DNA of 64,000 nt. Source: Neodontobutis hainanensis. Its lineage: Eukaryota; Chordata; Actinopteri; Gobiiformes; Odontobutidae. Positions 45,762 to 56,340 of the stretch are shown in pieces; within the stretch, counting starts at the first letter, position 1; every line of letters starts with the position of its first letter. The translations under genes and the position numbers were made by a program. The notes under the pieces were generated by a model that saw only the letters and a program-made list of their open reading frames with translations, made no database searches and was not told the DNA's origin. The stretch is taken from the NCBI GenBank assembly GCA_024349245.1, contig JALDNG010000541.1, forward strand, positions 1 through 64,000. The letters run 5' to 3'.

Positions 45762-46287
45762 CGAGAAGAAAAGTCCCGTCTCCCTAAGGAGAGCGGTGGT
45801 GCACTGGCCCTCCCACGGCTACTAGTTCCCCTCGTTGTCCCGTTGCCCGCTCTCGGCGCCTGCCTCGCGGACAACGGTCCAGTCATACTCCATATTGTTA
45901 GTATGGTCGGGTAAGTAGAGGTAAGTATAGGTAGGTATTTATTGTTTTTTTATTTTTATTTTTAATTTTTAATGTGAACTAAAATTGTTTGTTTTAAAAG
46001 ATATAATTTAAGATTGATGAAAAAAATAAAATTAAAATGTAAAATCAAAAAAATAAAAAAATAAAAAAATAAAAAAATCCAGAATGTTTTTAACTAATAA
46101 ATGTGAAATGAATGTGTGCCGTGATTTACGTTCGCTCGGACTGAGCCTTCTTCAGGTCTGGCACACTTAAATGTTCTGGCTTGTTGCTGGTAGTTGTGAC
46201 AGAGATGTGTTCTGACTGCTGTCTGTGCGTAGAATGAGGAAAGCAGAGCAGCCTGCTCTTTTATAGCCTCTGCCTAAGCTCCGCCCC
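45762..46287 (-). mobile_element. Family C leader with hammerhead-like fold
   Basis: Begins at GCGAGAAG next to telomere repeats, homologous to the A and B leaders. Sense order: hammerhead-like fold (46,166-46,114), A/T-rich spacer with AATAAAA runs, start peptide MEYDWTVVREAG at 45,893, then leader hairpin CCGT...GCGG at 45,776-45,796. The peptide matches MENDWTVVRSG of family B, then goes out of frame. The distal end (GCTCCGCCCC) is cut and carries the T22 tract of the next insertion. Confidence 0.6.
46114..46166 (-). ncRNA. Hammerhead-like fold, family C (degraded core)
   Basis: Stem I GTGTGCC/GGCACAC, CTGAAGA box, stem II GCTC/GAGC, GAAC, then GTAAATC in place of CGTTGTC. Stems are kept, but the cleavage triplet side is altered, so activity is doubtful. 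Confidence 0.45.
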
Positions 46288-46308
46288 TTTTTTTTTTTTT
46301 TTTTTTTT

Positions 46309-47644
46309 TCAAAAAAAGGGATAACGTTTTTTTGCCATACAAACTGCAGCTTGGAGCTGTTTAATGGCAGTTGCTCTAGCCATTTGTGACCTACTGTTTA
46401 GCCCAAAAGCTAGGACAATTTTCTCCACCCTTTTGAAGACTGTGGCCTTAGATAAGAGTACTCGTGCATGTCTAAATGTAGCTCCTGGGAAACTCTCTAT
46501 CTGCAAGTCTTGATAACCATGTGGTGGTAACCTGGAAAGATTGGAATCTCCAATCATAAGCCATTTGTTCGTTACACTCAGGGACCAGTCATTCATCTTC
46601 CTTTTGTGGAGATGTGTCTGGTAACTTTATATAGCCTAGATGAGGACATGGAGTGTAATAGATCCTCATCTGTAGGGGACTCCCAGTTAGCTCCCGGATC
46701 TCATCTCGTGGCACCGTTAGCTGGTGGGCTGATCCCAAGGACACAGAGGAGTTCCCCTGTGGCAGCTGTGGAAGGTGGACTGACCCCATATTTTCTGAAA
46801 GGTCCTCCTGTGGTTGGTGTACTATGGCTACCGTATGTGTAGTGTCCCTGCGGTTCTGTGCAGGTGCTGGGATTGGGGTTAGGGAGGGGTCCCATCCATT
46901 GTCTCAATCCTCTCCCACTCTAGTGTATCATAAACCTCTGGAACTATTTTTGGTGTAGAACTTGTTTGTTCTACAATGACGCTTCAGAATTAAACAGGTC
47001 TTCTTGAAGGACACAAGGCAGCCTTTTGCGTCTCTGGCGTTGAGGAGTTGATCCGGAGTTGCGTCTGGAAGTATATTTTGGGCCGGAGGGTGTTGTCCCT
47101 GTTCATCACCCAAAGTCACACTCCTCTGACTGAGGTCGGAGGGATCACTGTTGTCATTGTGCCCACCGAAACCTTGGTTATATGTGGTTGTGGTAACTGT
47201 TGTTGGTGTACTGTTTGTGTGTCCGCCTGTGCTGTGGTGTGTTGTTGTGTTTGTATTGCTTGTGAAATCTGTGGTAGGACCTGAGATGGAGACGGAGGAT
47301 CTGTTGGGGCAAGGTGGAGCAGGTCCGCCGTATTGCATGCTATAAGGATAGCCTCTGTACGCTCAATGACGCCCTGTGTAAGATGGGGTAAATTCTTTTA
47401 GCCCAGCGTGTACGTTGAAGGCCGTCCTCCAGTCCGTAGGTAAGTCCGTTTTAAGTTGGTCCATCAAATCATTAAGCAGTGCATTGTAGTGATCCTCCAG
47501 AATTAACAGTGTATTGTGTCCCCAATTTTTGGCATTACCCACTATAAATTCAGAGGTCTGTGTGGACGGTGAGGCAGGTTTTATCATTGTAGATAACATG
47601 TCCACCATGCGTGAAATCATCAATGGTTGTGTAATTTTAAATGA
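46309..47644 (-). pseudogene. Family C ORF: Gag-like region and SGNH (GDSN) hydrolase-like domain
   Basis: Sense order in several frames: a helical domain with GNAKNWGHNTLLILEDHY and TDWRTAF (47,671-47,363), the same domain as in family B; a Thr/Asn/Ser-rich linker (47,338-46,928); a short Pro/Ser region (46,789-46,589); and WLMIGDSNLSRLPPHGY followed by SFPGATFRHA and KIVLAFGLNSR (46,596-46,309). GDSN and GLN(S/H) resemble blocks I and III of SGNH/GDSL esterases. Esterase modules are known in some non-LTR ORF1 proteins and in rotifer telomeric Penelope-type elements. The frame runs out into the A tail; reverse transcriptase is missing. Several frame shifts. Confidence 0.65.
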
Positions 47645-47686
47645 GGAACGCTTCACGAATTTGCGTGTCATCCTTGCGCAGGGGCC

Positions 47687-47727
<41 letters not shown>
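47645..47727 (-). pseudogene. U6 spliceosomal RNA fragment (retro-chimera)
   Basis: On the minus strand from CACATATACTAAAATTGG to GTGAAGCGTTCC, including the ACAGAGA box and the AGC triad. It matches the U6 core from about nt 17 to nt 99 with no difference that I can see against the vertebrate sequence as I know it. The 5' stem-loop is replaced by a palindrome and the 3' terminal U-run by element sequence, so it is not a functional U6 gene. Confidence 0.92.
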
Positions 47728-47750
47728 TTAGCGAACTAACACATATACTA
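47717..47750. repeat. Perfect 15-bp palindrome with 4-base loop at the U6 5' end
   Basis: TAGTATATGTGTTAG, loop CGAA, CTAACACATATACTA. The left arm is U6 sequence plus TTAG; the right arm is its exact reverse complement and runs directly into GGGTTAGGG. The arm ends themselves read CTAA/TTAG. Confidence 0.9.
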
Positions 47751-47872
47751 GGGTTAGGGTTAGGGTTAGGTTAGGGTTAGGGTTAGGGTTAGGTTAGGGT
47801 TAGGGTTAGGGTTAGGGTTAGGGTTAGGGTTAGGGTTAGGGTTAGGGTTAGGGTTAGGGTTAGGGTTAGGTT
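47751..47872 (+). repeat. Telomeric repeat tract (TTAGGG)~20
   Basis: Longest clean tract of the left 48 kb, with a few TTAGG units; leads directly into the first family B leader at GAGGTAAG. Confidence 0.97.
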
Positions 47873-48008
47873 GAGGTAAGAAAAACCGTCTCCGTGGGGA
47901 GAACGGTGGTGCACTGGCCCTCCCCCAGTCGCTGGTAACCACAGTTCGTGTCCCGTTGACCCGCTCTCGGCGTCTGCCTGAGCGGACAACGGTCCAGTCA
48001 TTCTCCAT
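47873..48008 (-). pseudogene. Family B ORF, first ~45 codons, cut at telomere junction
   Basis: MENDWTVVRSGRRR to PRRRFFLPQ from the ATG at 48,008, then into (CCCTAA)n, which reads as Pro-Asn or Leu-Thr repeats. It is the leader of the proximal-most unit. The join to TTAGGG is at the base where leaders A and C also join telomere repeats. Confidence 0.75.
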
Positions 48009-48011
48009 ATG

Positions 48012-48101
48012 GTAAGTATGGTAAGTACCTTATTTTTTATCTATAATTTTTTTATTCTTTTTTGTTTTTAATTGTTTTTTTGTTTTTTTAATTTTTTGTA
48101 G
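48012..48101 (+). other. Splice-like signals on the + strand of the leader region
   Basis: Two donor-like GTAAGT motifs (48,012 and 48,021) just right of the MENDW codons, then a T-rich stretch ending TTTTTTGTAG at 48,101. The pair recurs in all family B units and in family A (GTAAGT at 11,046, TCTCTCTTTTAG at 11,142). + strand transcription would be in TERRA direction. Could be chance in T-rich DNA, but the donor is kept in both families. Confidence 0.35.
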
Positions 48102-48182
48102 AAAATAAATTGTTTTTGATAATTGAAATAAAAGATAACGTGTTTGTGTTTAAAAATAAAATTCGTCAAATGTAAAAATAAT

Positions 48183-48236
48183 ATGTGCCGTGACAACGTT
48201 TCAACCTTTTCCAGGTCTTCTTCAGGTCTGGCACAT
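48183..48236 (-). ncRNA. Hammerhead-ribozyme-like fold, family B unit 1
   Basis: Minus strand: stem I ATGTGCC/GGCACAT, CTGAAGA box (48,219-48,225), one extra A, stem II GACCT/AGGTT with GGAAA loop, GAAA (48,199-48,202), C-GTT-G mini stem III, GTC (48,192-48,194) as predicted cleavage site. Spacing to the ORF start is ~180 nt. Confidence 0.65.
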
Positions 48237-48240
48237 GTAG

Positions 48241-49208
48241 AACAAATAAAAGAAAAGTATGAAAAACAACAGCGGCTCTATGCGGTCAGTTGTTGCTCCT
48301 TGAAGGTCTGAGTGAGAATGAGCCTGTGACAGAGGGAGCTCCTATTTATCTCCTGTGGGCGGAGCCTATTTAGCTTTGCCCGGACATGTTCTAAAAGCCA
48401 ATGTTTTTAAATTGGGGATTGAAAAACCGTATTAAATTAAATCTTTTTTAGTTTTAAGCATCCATGTGCTTGGTAAGGATCCTAAATATATGTTTTTAAA
48501 TTTTTCAGTGTGTATTATATTTTTAATTATGGATATTAAATGGATTTACTTGTTTTAAATTTGTGCCTATTAATTTATTTATGGATATTAAATGGATTTT
48601 ACTTGTTTTTAATTTTTCTAATAAATTTTTTGTGGATATTAAATGGATTTACTTGTTTTAAATTTTTGCCTAATAAATTATTTATGGATTTTCCTTGTTT
48701 TTTTAATTGTATTGCAATTTTTTAATTCCATTTTATAAGATCTTTTAATACTTGATGATAAATTATATCCCACATGAAGTGATTTAGTTATAGATTTTTA
48801 GGTGTATTGGGTTTTTAATCTGTTTGGGTTTAATTAATTGTGTTAGGGTTAATTAATTGTCAGCCCCCCTGAGTCTGGTTAGGGTTAGGGCTACCTAAGG
48901 ATTGGTTAAGGTTAGGGTATGGTTATGGTTATGTTTAGGTTTCTAATTCCCTTGGTTAAGGTTAGGGCTATATAAAATAATTGGTTAGGGTTAGGTTTAG
49001 TAGGGTTAGGTAGGAAATTATATTGATTATTGTTCTAATATTTTTTTAATTTGGTTACTATGATTATCTAAGTGTTTTTGGACCCCTTCTAATTTTAGTG
49101 CCGATGACCCTCCTCCTCCGTGAGTTAGGACTAGGAGATAATGTGGACTGTTTCAGGTCCTCCTCAATCGGGAATCCCTTGTTTGTTGTGGTTGGTTGAC
49201 CAAATCAA
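48241..49208. other. Family B noncoding spacer (unit 1)
   Basis: No gene. From left: GC-richer 120 bases with CTCCTGTGGGCGGAGCC; an A/T-rich part with about four imperfect repeats of GGATATTAAATGGATTTAC (48,530-48,690); two AATTAATTGT motifs (48,833-48,862); a telomere-like stretch (48,877-49,012) of GGTTAGGG, GGTTAAGG and GGTTATGG variants; then ~190 unique bases before the ORF stop. The same spacer follows each ORF at 50,621-51,594, 53,011-53,961, 55,368-56,340, 57,755-58,726 and 60,137-61,106, and runs 62,513-63,180 at the array end. Confidence 0.75.
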
Positions 49209-50397
49209 TCATTTGATTCTCATCCCTTAGGACCTTTCTGGGTGCCGGGTAGAGGTCAAGTGAGTCTTCATGTTTAAGACCGAATCCTGTAACCATTCAA
49301 GTGGGTCTTGAGATTGTTCAGCTGCTTGTTGAGCTTGTTCTGGTGAAAAACTATTTTGTTCTTCATTATTTGTTTCTACATTGAAAGAATTTTTCTAACC
49401 CCAAGTGGCAAAAGTGAATAGCCCTGGCGTTGGGGAAGTTGGTTTGGGGCTTAACTGGTATGCAACGGGTTGGAGCAGGTTTTGCTGCTCATCTCCCTTA
49501 TTTTCTTCCGCTTTGTTGGGGCTGGAGGGGTCCCCATGGTTGAAGTTCCCACTGAAGTCCTTTGTGTGTGTTGTAGTGGTAACTGTTTTGTCTGTGAGTC
49601 CATCTGTGTTGTTGTTTGGGTTGCTTGTTGGGCTTGTTGTACTTGAGGTAAAACTGGAGTTGAGAGGCAGTGGAAGAAGGCTGAGTTGGGTTTGTATCAT
49701 TATATGCAATCAGCAGGGCCTCTGTACGCTCAATAACGTCCTGTGTGATGTGGGGTAAATTCTTTTTAGCCCAACGTGTGGCCACCTGGAAGGCCGTTCT
49801 CCATTCTGCAGGTAAGTCCATTTTTAGTTTATCCAACAAGCTTTCAAGTAGTGTGTTGTAATGATCTGCTAGTATTACCAGGGTAGTGTGTGCCCAGTTT
49901 TTAGCATTGCCCACTATGCAGTCATTAGTGTGTGTGTTTGGAGATGCCGGTTTAATCAAATTGGACAGTGTGTCCTCCATCCGTAAAATTGTTCGTGGTT
50001 GTGGTTTTCCTGGTGCTGGGGTAACGTTTTGTAAATGATGAACAGTTTTGAGAATTTTGTGCAGCAAGCGGACTGTTTTGCCAAATTGATTATTCCCAGG
50101 TTGGTATTGGTTATGTGTAACCGGTGGACCTCGTGTATTCTGTCTATGAGGTCTGTAGGAACCCCGTTGAGGACCCTCGCCAGAATTTCCAGCATGGGAC
50201 CAAAACTGGGGTTCTGGATAGCGTGGGCCAGCAGTCGAGTGAGGCACGGGCTGGTTAGGTTGAGGTAAGAAAAACCGTCTCCGTGGGGAGAACGGTGGTG
50301 CACTGGCCCTCCCCCAGTCGCTGGTAACCACAGTTCGTGTCCCGTTGACCCGCTCTCGGCGTCTGCCTGAGCGGACAACGGTCCAGTCATTCTCCAT
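49209..50397 (-). CDS. Family B ORF, unit 2 leader: Gag-like retroelement protein
   Basis: About 396 codons. N-terminus MENDWTVVRSGRRRERV is basic; residues ~45-100 are Pro/Gln/Arg-rich; ~100-250 form a helical domain with TVRLLHKILKTVHHL, GNAKNWAHTTLVILADHY, AEWRTAFQVATRWAKKNLP and ERTEALLIAYND; the C-terminal third is Gln/Thr/Pro-rich and ends near HPERS-MRIK-stop. I infer a nucleic-acid-binding, Gag-like role; the helical domain recurs in family C upstream of an SGNH domain. The first 299 codons are open; a one-base loss near 49,655 shifts the frame before the C-terminus. Confidence 0.7.
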
Positions 50398-50566
50398 ATG
50401 GTAAGTATGGTAAGTACCTTATTTTTATCTATAATTTTTTATTCTTTTTGTTTTTTAATTGTTTTTGTTTTTTTAATTTTTGTAGAAAATAAATTGTTTT
50501 TGATAATTGAAATAAAAGATAACGTGTTTGTGTTTAAAAATAAAATTCGTCAAATGTAAAAATAAT

Positions 50567-50620
50567 ATGTGCCGTGACAACGTTTCAACCTTTTCCAGGT
50601 CTTCTTCAGGTCTGGCACAT
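50567..50620 (-). ncRNA. Hammerhead-ribozyme-like fold, family B unit 2
   Basis: Identical in core and stems to 48,183-48,236. Confidence 0.65.
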
Positions 50621-51594
50621 GTAGAACAAATAAAAAGAAAAGTATGAAAAACAACAGCGGCTCTATGCGGTCAGTTGTTGCTCCTTCGAAGGTCTGAGTG
50701 AGAATGAGCCTGTGACAGAGGAGCTCCTATTTATCTCCTGTGGGCGGAGCCTATTTAGCCTGTGGCTTTGCCCGGACATGTTCTGAAAAGCCAATGTTTT
50801 TAAATTGGGGATTGAAAAACCGTATTAAATTAAATCTTTTTTAGTTTTAAGCATCCATGTGCTTGGTAAGGATCCTAAATATATGTTTTTAAATTTTTCA
50901 GTGTGTATTATATTTTTAATTATGGATATTAAATGGATTTACTTGTTTTAAATTTGTGCCTATTAATTTATTTATGGATATTAAATGGATTTTACTTGTT
51001 TTTAATTTTTCTAATAAATTTTTGTGGATATTAAATGGATTTACTTGTTTTAAATTTTGCCTAATAAATTATTTATGGATTTTCCTTGTTTTTTAATTGT
51101 ATTGCAATTTTTAATTCCATTTTATAAGATCTTTTAATACTTGATGATAAATTATATCCCACATGAAGTGATTTAGTTATAGTATTTTTTATGTATTGGG
51201 TTTTAATCTGTTTGGGTTTAATTAATTGTGTTAGGGTTAATTAATTGTCAGCCCCCTGAGTCTGGTTAGGGTTAGGGCTACATAAGGAATGGTTAAGGTT
51301 AGGGTATGGTTATGGTTATGTTTAGGTTTCTAATTCCCTGGTTAAGGTTAGGGCTATATAAAATAATTGGTTAGGTTAGGTTTAGTAGGGTTAGGTAGGA
51401 AATTATATTGATTATTGTTCTAATATTTTTTTGATTTTGGTTACTATGATTATCTAAGTGTTTTTGGACCCCTTCTAATTTTAGTGCCGATGACCCTCCT
51501 CCTCCGTGAGTTAGGACTAGGAGATAATGTGGACTGTTTCAGGTCCTCCTCAATCGGGAATCCCTTGTTTGTTGTGGTTGGTTGACCAAATCAA

Positions 51595-52782
51595 TCATTT
51601 GATTCTCATCCCTTAGGACCTTTCTGGGTGCCGGGTAGAAGTCAATTGAGTCTTCATGTTTAAGACCGAATCCTGTAACCATTCAAGTGGGTCTTGAGAT
51701 TGTTCAGCTGCTTGTTGAGCTTGTTCTGGTGAAAAACTATTTTGTTCTTCATTATTTGTTTCTTTATTACAAGAATTTTTCTAACCCCCAATGGCAAAAG
51801 TGAATAACCCTGGCGTTGGGGAAGTTGGTCTGGGGGCTTAACTGGTATACAACGGGCTGGAGCAGGTTTTGCTGCTCATCTCCTTATTTTTCTTCCGCTT
51901 TGTTGGGGCTGGAGGGGTCCCCATGGTTGAAGTTCCCACTGAAGTCCTTTGTGTGTGTTGTAGTGGTAACTGTTTTGTCTGTGAGTCCATCTGTGTTGTT
52001 GTTTGGGTTGCTTGTTGGGCTTGTTGTACTTGAGGTAAAACTGGAGTTGGAGGCAGTGGAAGAAGGCTGAGTTGGGTTTGTATCATTATATGCAATCAGC
52101 AGGGCCTCTGTACGCTCAATAACGTCCTGTGTGATGTGGGGTAAATTCTTTTTAGCCCAACGTGTGGCCACCTGGAAGGCTGTTCTCCATTCTGCAGGTA
52201 AGTCCATTTTTAGTTTATCCAACAAGCTTTCAAGTAGTGTGTTGTAATGATCTGCTAGTATTACCAGGGTAGTGTGTGCCCAGTTTTTAGCATTGCCCAC
52301 TATGCAGTCATTAGTGTGTGTGTTTGGAGATGCCGGTTTAATCAAATTGGACAGTGTGTCCTCCATCCGTAAAATTGTTCGTGGTTGTGGTTTTCCTGGT
52401 GCTGGGGTAACGTTTTGTAAATGATGAACAGTTTTGAGAATTTTGTGCAGCAAGCGGACTGTTTTGCCAAATTGATTATTCCCAGGTTGGTATTGGTTAT
52501 GTGTAACCGGTGGACCTCGTGTATTCTGTCTATGAGGTCTGTAGGAACCCGTTGAGGACCCTCGCCAGAATTTCCAGCATGGGACCAAAACTGGGGTTGT
52601 GGATAGCGTGGGCCAGCAGTCGAGTGAGGCACGGGCTGGTTAGGTTGAGGTAAGAAAAACCGTCTCCGTGGGGAGAACGGTGGTGCACTGGCCCTCCCCC
52701 AGTCGCTGGTAACCACAGTTCGTGTCCCGTTGACCCGCTCTCGGCGTCTGCCTGAGCGGACAACGGTCCAGTCATTCTCCAT
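51595..52782 (-). CDS. Family B ORF, unit 3 leader: Gag-like protein, frame-shifted
   Basis: Same protein as at 50,397. The frame breaks after ~75 codons, where a C run (GGAACCCG versus GGAACCCCG near 52,548) is one base shorter, and resumes for ~230 codons. The total span is divisible by three, so a second indel offsets the first. C-terminal VETNNEEQN is altered: TTTCTTTATTACAAG replaces TTTCTACATTGAAAG near 51,765. Confidence 0.65.
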
Positions 52783-52956
52783 ATGGTAAGTATGGTAAGT
52801 ACCTTATTTTTTATCTATAATTTTTTTATTCTTTTTTGTTTTTAATTGTTTTTTTGTTTTTTTAATTTTTTGTAGAAAATAAATTGTTTTTGATAATTGA
52901 AATAAAAGATAACGTGTTTGTGTTTAAAAATAAAATTCGTCAAATGTAAAAATAAT

Positions 52957-53010
52957 ATGTGCCGTGACAACGTTTCAACCTTTTCCAGGTCTTCTTCAGG
53001 TCTGGCACAT
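52957..53010 (-). ncRNA. Hammerhead-ribozyme-like fold, family B unit 3
   Basis: Identical in core and stems to 48,183-48,236. Confidence 0.65.
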
Positions 53011-53961
53011 GTAGAACAAATAAAAGAAAAGTATGAAAAACAACAGCGGCTCTATGCGGTCAGTTGTTGCTCCTTCAAGGTCTGAGTGAGAATGAGCCTG
53101 TGACAGAGGAGCTCCTATTTATCTCCTGTGGGCGGGCCTATTTTGCCTGTGGCTTTGCCCGGACATGTTCTGAAAAGCCAATGTTTTTAAATTGGGGATT
53201 GAAAAACCCTGTATTAAATTAAGATCTTTTTAGTTTTAAGCATCCATGTGCTTAGTATGGATCCTAAATATATGTTTTTAAATTTTTCAGTGTGTATTAT
53301 ATTTTTAATTATGGATATTAAATGGATTTACTTGTTTTAAATTTGTGCCTATTAATTTATTTATGGATATTAAATGGATTTTACTTGTTTTCTAATAAAT
53401 TTTTATATTAAATGGATTTACTTGTTTTAAATTTTTGCCTAATAAATTATTTATGGATTTTCCTTGTTTTTAATTGTATTGCAATTTTTAATTCCATTTT
53501 ATAAGATCTTTTAATACTTGATGATAAATTATATCCCACATGAAGTGATTTAGTTATAGATTTTTAGGTGTATTGGGTTTTAATCTGTTTGGGTTTAATT
53601 AATTGTGTTAGGGTTAATTAATTGTCAGCCCCTGAGTCTGGTTAGGGTTAGGGCTACCTAAGGATTGGTTAAGGTTAGGGTATGGTTATGGTTATGTTTA
53701 GGTTTCTAATTCCCTTGGTTAAGGTTAGGGCTATATAAAATAATTGGTTAGAGGTTTAGTAGGGTTAGGTAGGAAATTATATTGATTATTGTTCTAATAT
53801 TTTTTTGTTACTATGATTATCTAAGTGTTTTTGGACCCCTTCTAATTTTAGTGCCGATGACCCTCCTCCTCCGTGAGTTAGGACTAGGAGATAATGTGGA
53901 CTGTTTCAGGTCCTCCTCAATCGGGAATCCCTTGTTTGTTGTGGTTGGTTGACCAAATCAA

Positions 53962-55145
53962 TCATTTGATTCTCATCCCTTGGACCTTTCTGGGTGCCGG
54001 GTAGAGGTCAAGTGAGTCTTCATGTTTAAGACCGAATCCTGTAACCATTCAAGTGGGTCTTGAGATTGTTCAGCTGCTTGTTGAGCTTGTTCTGGTGAAA
54101 AACTATTTTGTTCTTCATTATTTGTTTCTACATTGAAAGAATTTTTTCTAACCCCAGTGGCAAAAGTGAATAACCCTGGCGTTGGGGAAGTTGGTTTGGG
54201 GCTTAACTGGTATACAACGGGTTGGAGCAGGTTTTGCTGCTCATCTCTTATTTTCTTCCGCTTTGTTGGGGCTGGAGGGGTCACCATGGTTGAAGTTCCA
54301 CACTGAAGTCCTTTGTGTGTGTTGTAGTGGTAACTGTTTTGTCTGTGAGTCCATCTGTGTTGTTGTTTGGGTTGCTTGTTGGGCTTGTTGTACTTGAGGT
54401 AAAACTGGAGTTGGAGAGGCAGTGGAAGAAGGCTGAGTTGGGTTTGTATCATTATATGCAATCAGCAGGGCCTCTGTACGTTCAATAACGTCCTGTGTGA
54501 TGTGGGGTAAATTCTTTTTAGCCCAACGTGTGGCCACCTGGAAGGCCGTTCTCCATTCTGCAGGTAAGTCCATTTTTAGTTTATCCAACAAGCTTTCAAG
54601 TAGTGTGTTGTAATGATCTGCTAGTATTACCAGGGTAGTGTGTGCCCAGTTTTTAGCATTGCCCACTATGCAGTCATTAGTGTGTGGTTGGAGATGCGGT
54701 TTAATCAAATTGGACAGTGTGTCCTCCATCCGTAAAATTGTTCGTGGTTGTGGTTTTCCTGGTGCTGGGGTAACGTTTTGTAAATGATGAACAGTTTTGA
54801 GAATTTTGTGCAGCAAGCGGACTGTTTTGCCAAATTGATTATTCCCAGGTTGGTATTGGTTATGTGTAACCGGTGGACCTCGTGTATTCTGTCTATGAGG
54901 TCTGTAGGAACCCGTTGAGGACCCTCGCCAGAATTTCCAGCATGGGACCAAAACTGGGGTTCTGGATAGCGTGGGCCAGCAGTCGAGTGAGGCACGGGCT
55001 GGTTAGGTTGAGGTAAGAAAAACCGTCTCCGTGGGGAGAACGGTGGTGCACTGGCCCTCCCCCAGTCGCTGGTAACCACAGTTCGTGTCCCGTTGACCCG
55101 CTCTCGGCGTCTGCCTGAGCGGACAACGGTCCAGTCATTCTCCAT
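53962..55145 (-). CDS. Family B ORF, unit 4 leader: Gag-like protein, frame-shifted
   Basis: Same protein; breaks at the same short C run (near 54,911) and at 54,690-54,700, where GTGTGTGGTTGGAGATGCGG has lost bases relative to other units. The C-terminal 160 codons are readable to HPERS. A T run near 54,140 is longer than in other copies. Confidence 0.65.
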
Positions 55146-55313
55146 ATGGTAAGTATGGTAAGTACCTTATTTTTTATCTATAATTTTTTATTCTTTTTGT
55201 TTTTATTGTTTTTGTTTTTTAATTTTTTGTAGAAAATAAATTGTTTTTGATAATTGAAATAAAAGATAACGTGTTTGTGTTTAAAAATAAAATTCGTCAA
55301 ATGTAAAAATAAT

Positions 55314-55367
55314 ATGTGCCGTGACAACGTTTCAACCTTTTCCAGGTCTTCTTCAGGTCTGGCACAT
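55314..55367 (-). ncRNA. Hammerhead-ribozyme-like fold, family B unit 4
   Basis: Identical in core and stems to 48,183-48,236. Confidence 0.65.
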
Positions 55368-56340
55368 GTAGAACAAATAAAAAGAAAAGTATGAAAAACA
55401 ACAGCGGCTCTATGCGGTCAGTTGTTGCTCCTTCGAAGGTCTGAGTGAGAATGAGCCTGTGACAGAGGGAGCTCCTATTTATCTCCTGTGGGCGGAGCCT
55501 ATTTAGCTTTGCCCGGACATGTTCTGAAAAGCCAATGTTTTTAAATTGGGGATTGAAAAACCCTGTATTAAATTAAATCTTTTTAGTTTTAAGCATCCAT
55601 GTGCTTGGTAAGGATCCTTAAATATGTATGTTTTTAAATTTTTCAGTGTGTATTATATTTTTAATTATGGATATTAAATGGATTTACTTGTTTTAAATTT
55701 GTGCCTATTAATTTATTTATGGATATTAAATGGATTTTACTTGTTTTTAATTTTTTCTAATAAATTTTTGTGGATATTAAATGGATTTACTTGTTTTAAA
55801 TTTTTGCCTAATAAATTATTTATGGATTTTCCTTGTTTTTAATTGTATTGCAATTTTTAATTCCATTTTATAAGATCTTTTAATACTTGATGATAAATTA
55901 TATCCACATGAAGTGATTTAGTTATAGATTTTTAGGTGTATTGGGTTTTTAATCTGTTTGGGTTTAATTAATTGTGTTAGGGTTAATTAATTGTCAGCCC
56001 CCTGAGTCTGGTTAGGGTTAGGGCTACCTAAGGAATGGTTAAGGTTAGGGTATGGTTATGGTTATGTTTAGGTTTCTAATTCCCTTGGTTAAGGTTAGGG
56101 CTATATAAAATAATTGGTTAGGTTAGGTTTAGTAGGGTTAGGTAGGAAATTATATTGATTATTGTTCTAATATTTTTTTAATTTGGTTACTATGATTATC
56201 TAAGTGTTTTTGGACCCCTTCTAATTTTAGTGCCGATGACCCTCCTCCTCCGTGAGTTAGGACTAGGAGATAATGTGGACTGTTTCAGGTCCTCCTCAAT
56301 CGGGAATCCCTTATTTGTTGTGGTTGGTTGACCAAATCAA

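Larger units (their letters stand above)
46288..47750 (-). mobile_element. U6 snRNA / family C retroelement chimera with poly(A) tail
   Basis: Sense order: a palindrome and 83 nt of U6 snRNA, then family C coding sequence, then A22 (T22 on +, 46,288-46,309). The tail sits on the cut end of the family C leader; the U6 side abuts TTAGGG repeats. This is the structure expected when a reverse transcriptase switches template from an element mRNA to U6 RNA, as described for mammalian L1-made U6 chimeras. Which enzyme made it is unknown; the LINEs here are plausible. Confidence 0.8.

Noticed and set aside
47645..47727. Functional U6 snRNA gene
   Set aside because: 5' stem-loop and 3' U-run are missing, no TATA/PSE-type promoter is visible upstream, and the sequence is fused to a poly(A)-tailed retrocopy.
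48530..48690. tRNA or other structured RNA in the A/T-rich spacer
   Set aside because: Only imperfect GGATATTAAATGG repeats are seen; no cloverleaf or A/B box arrangement was found.
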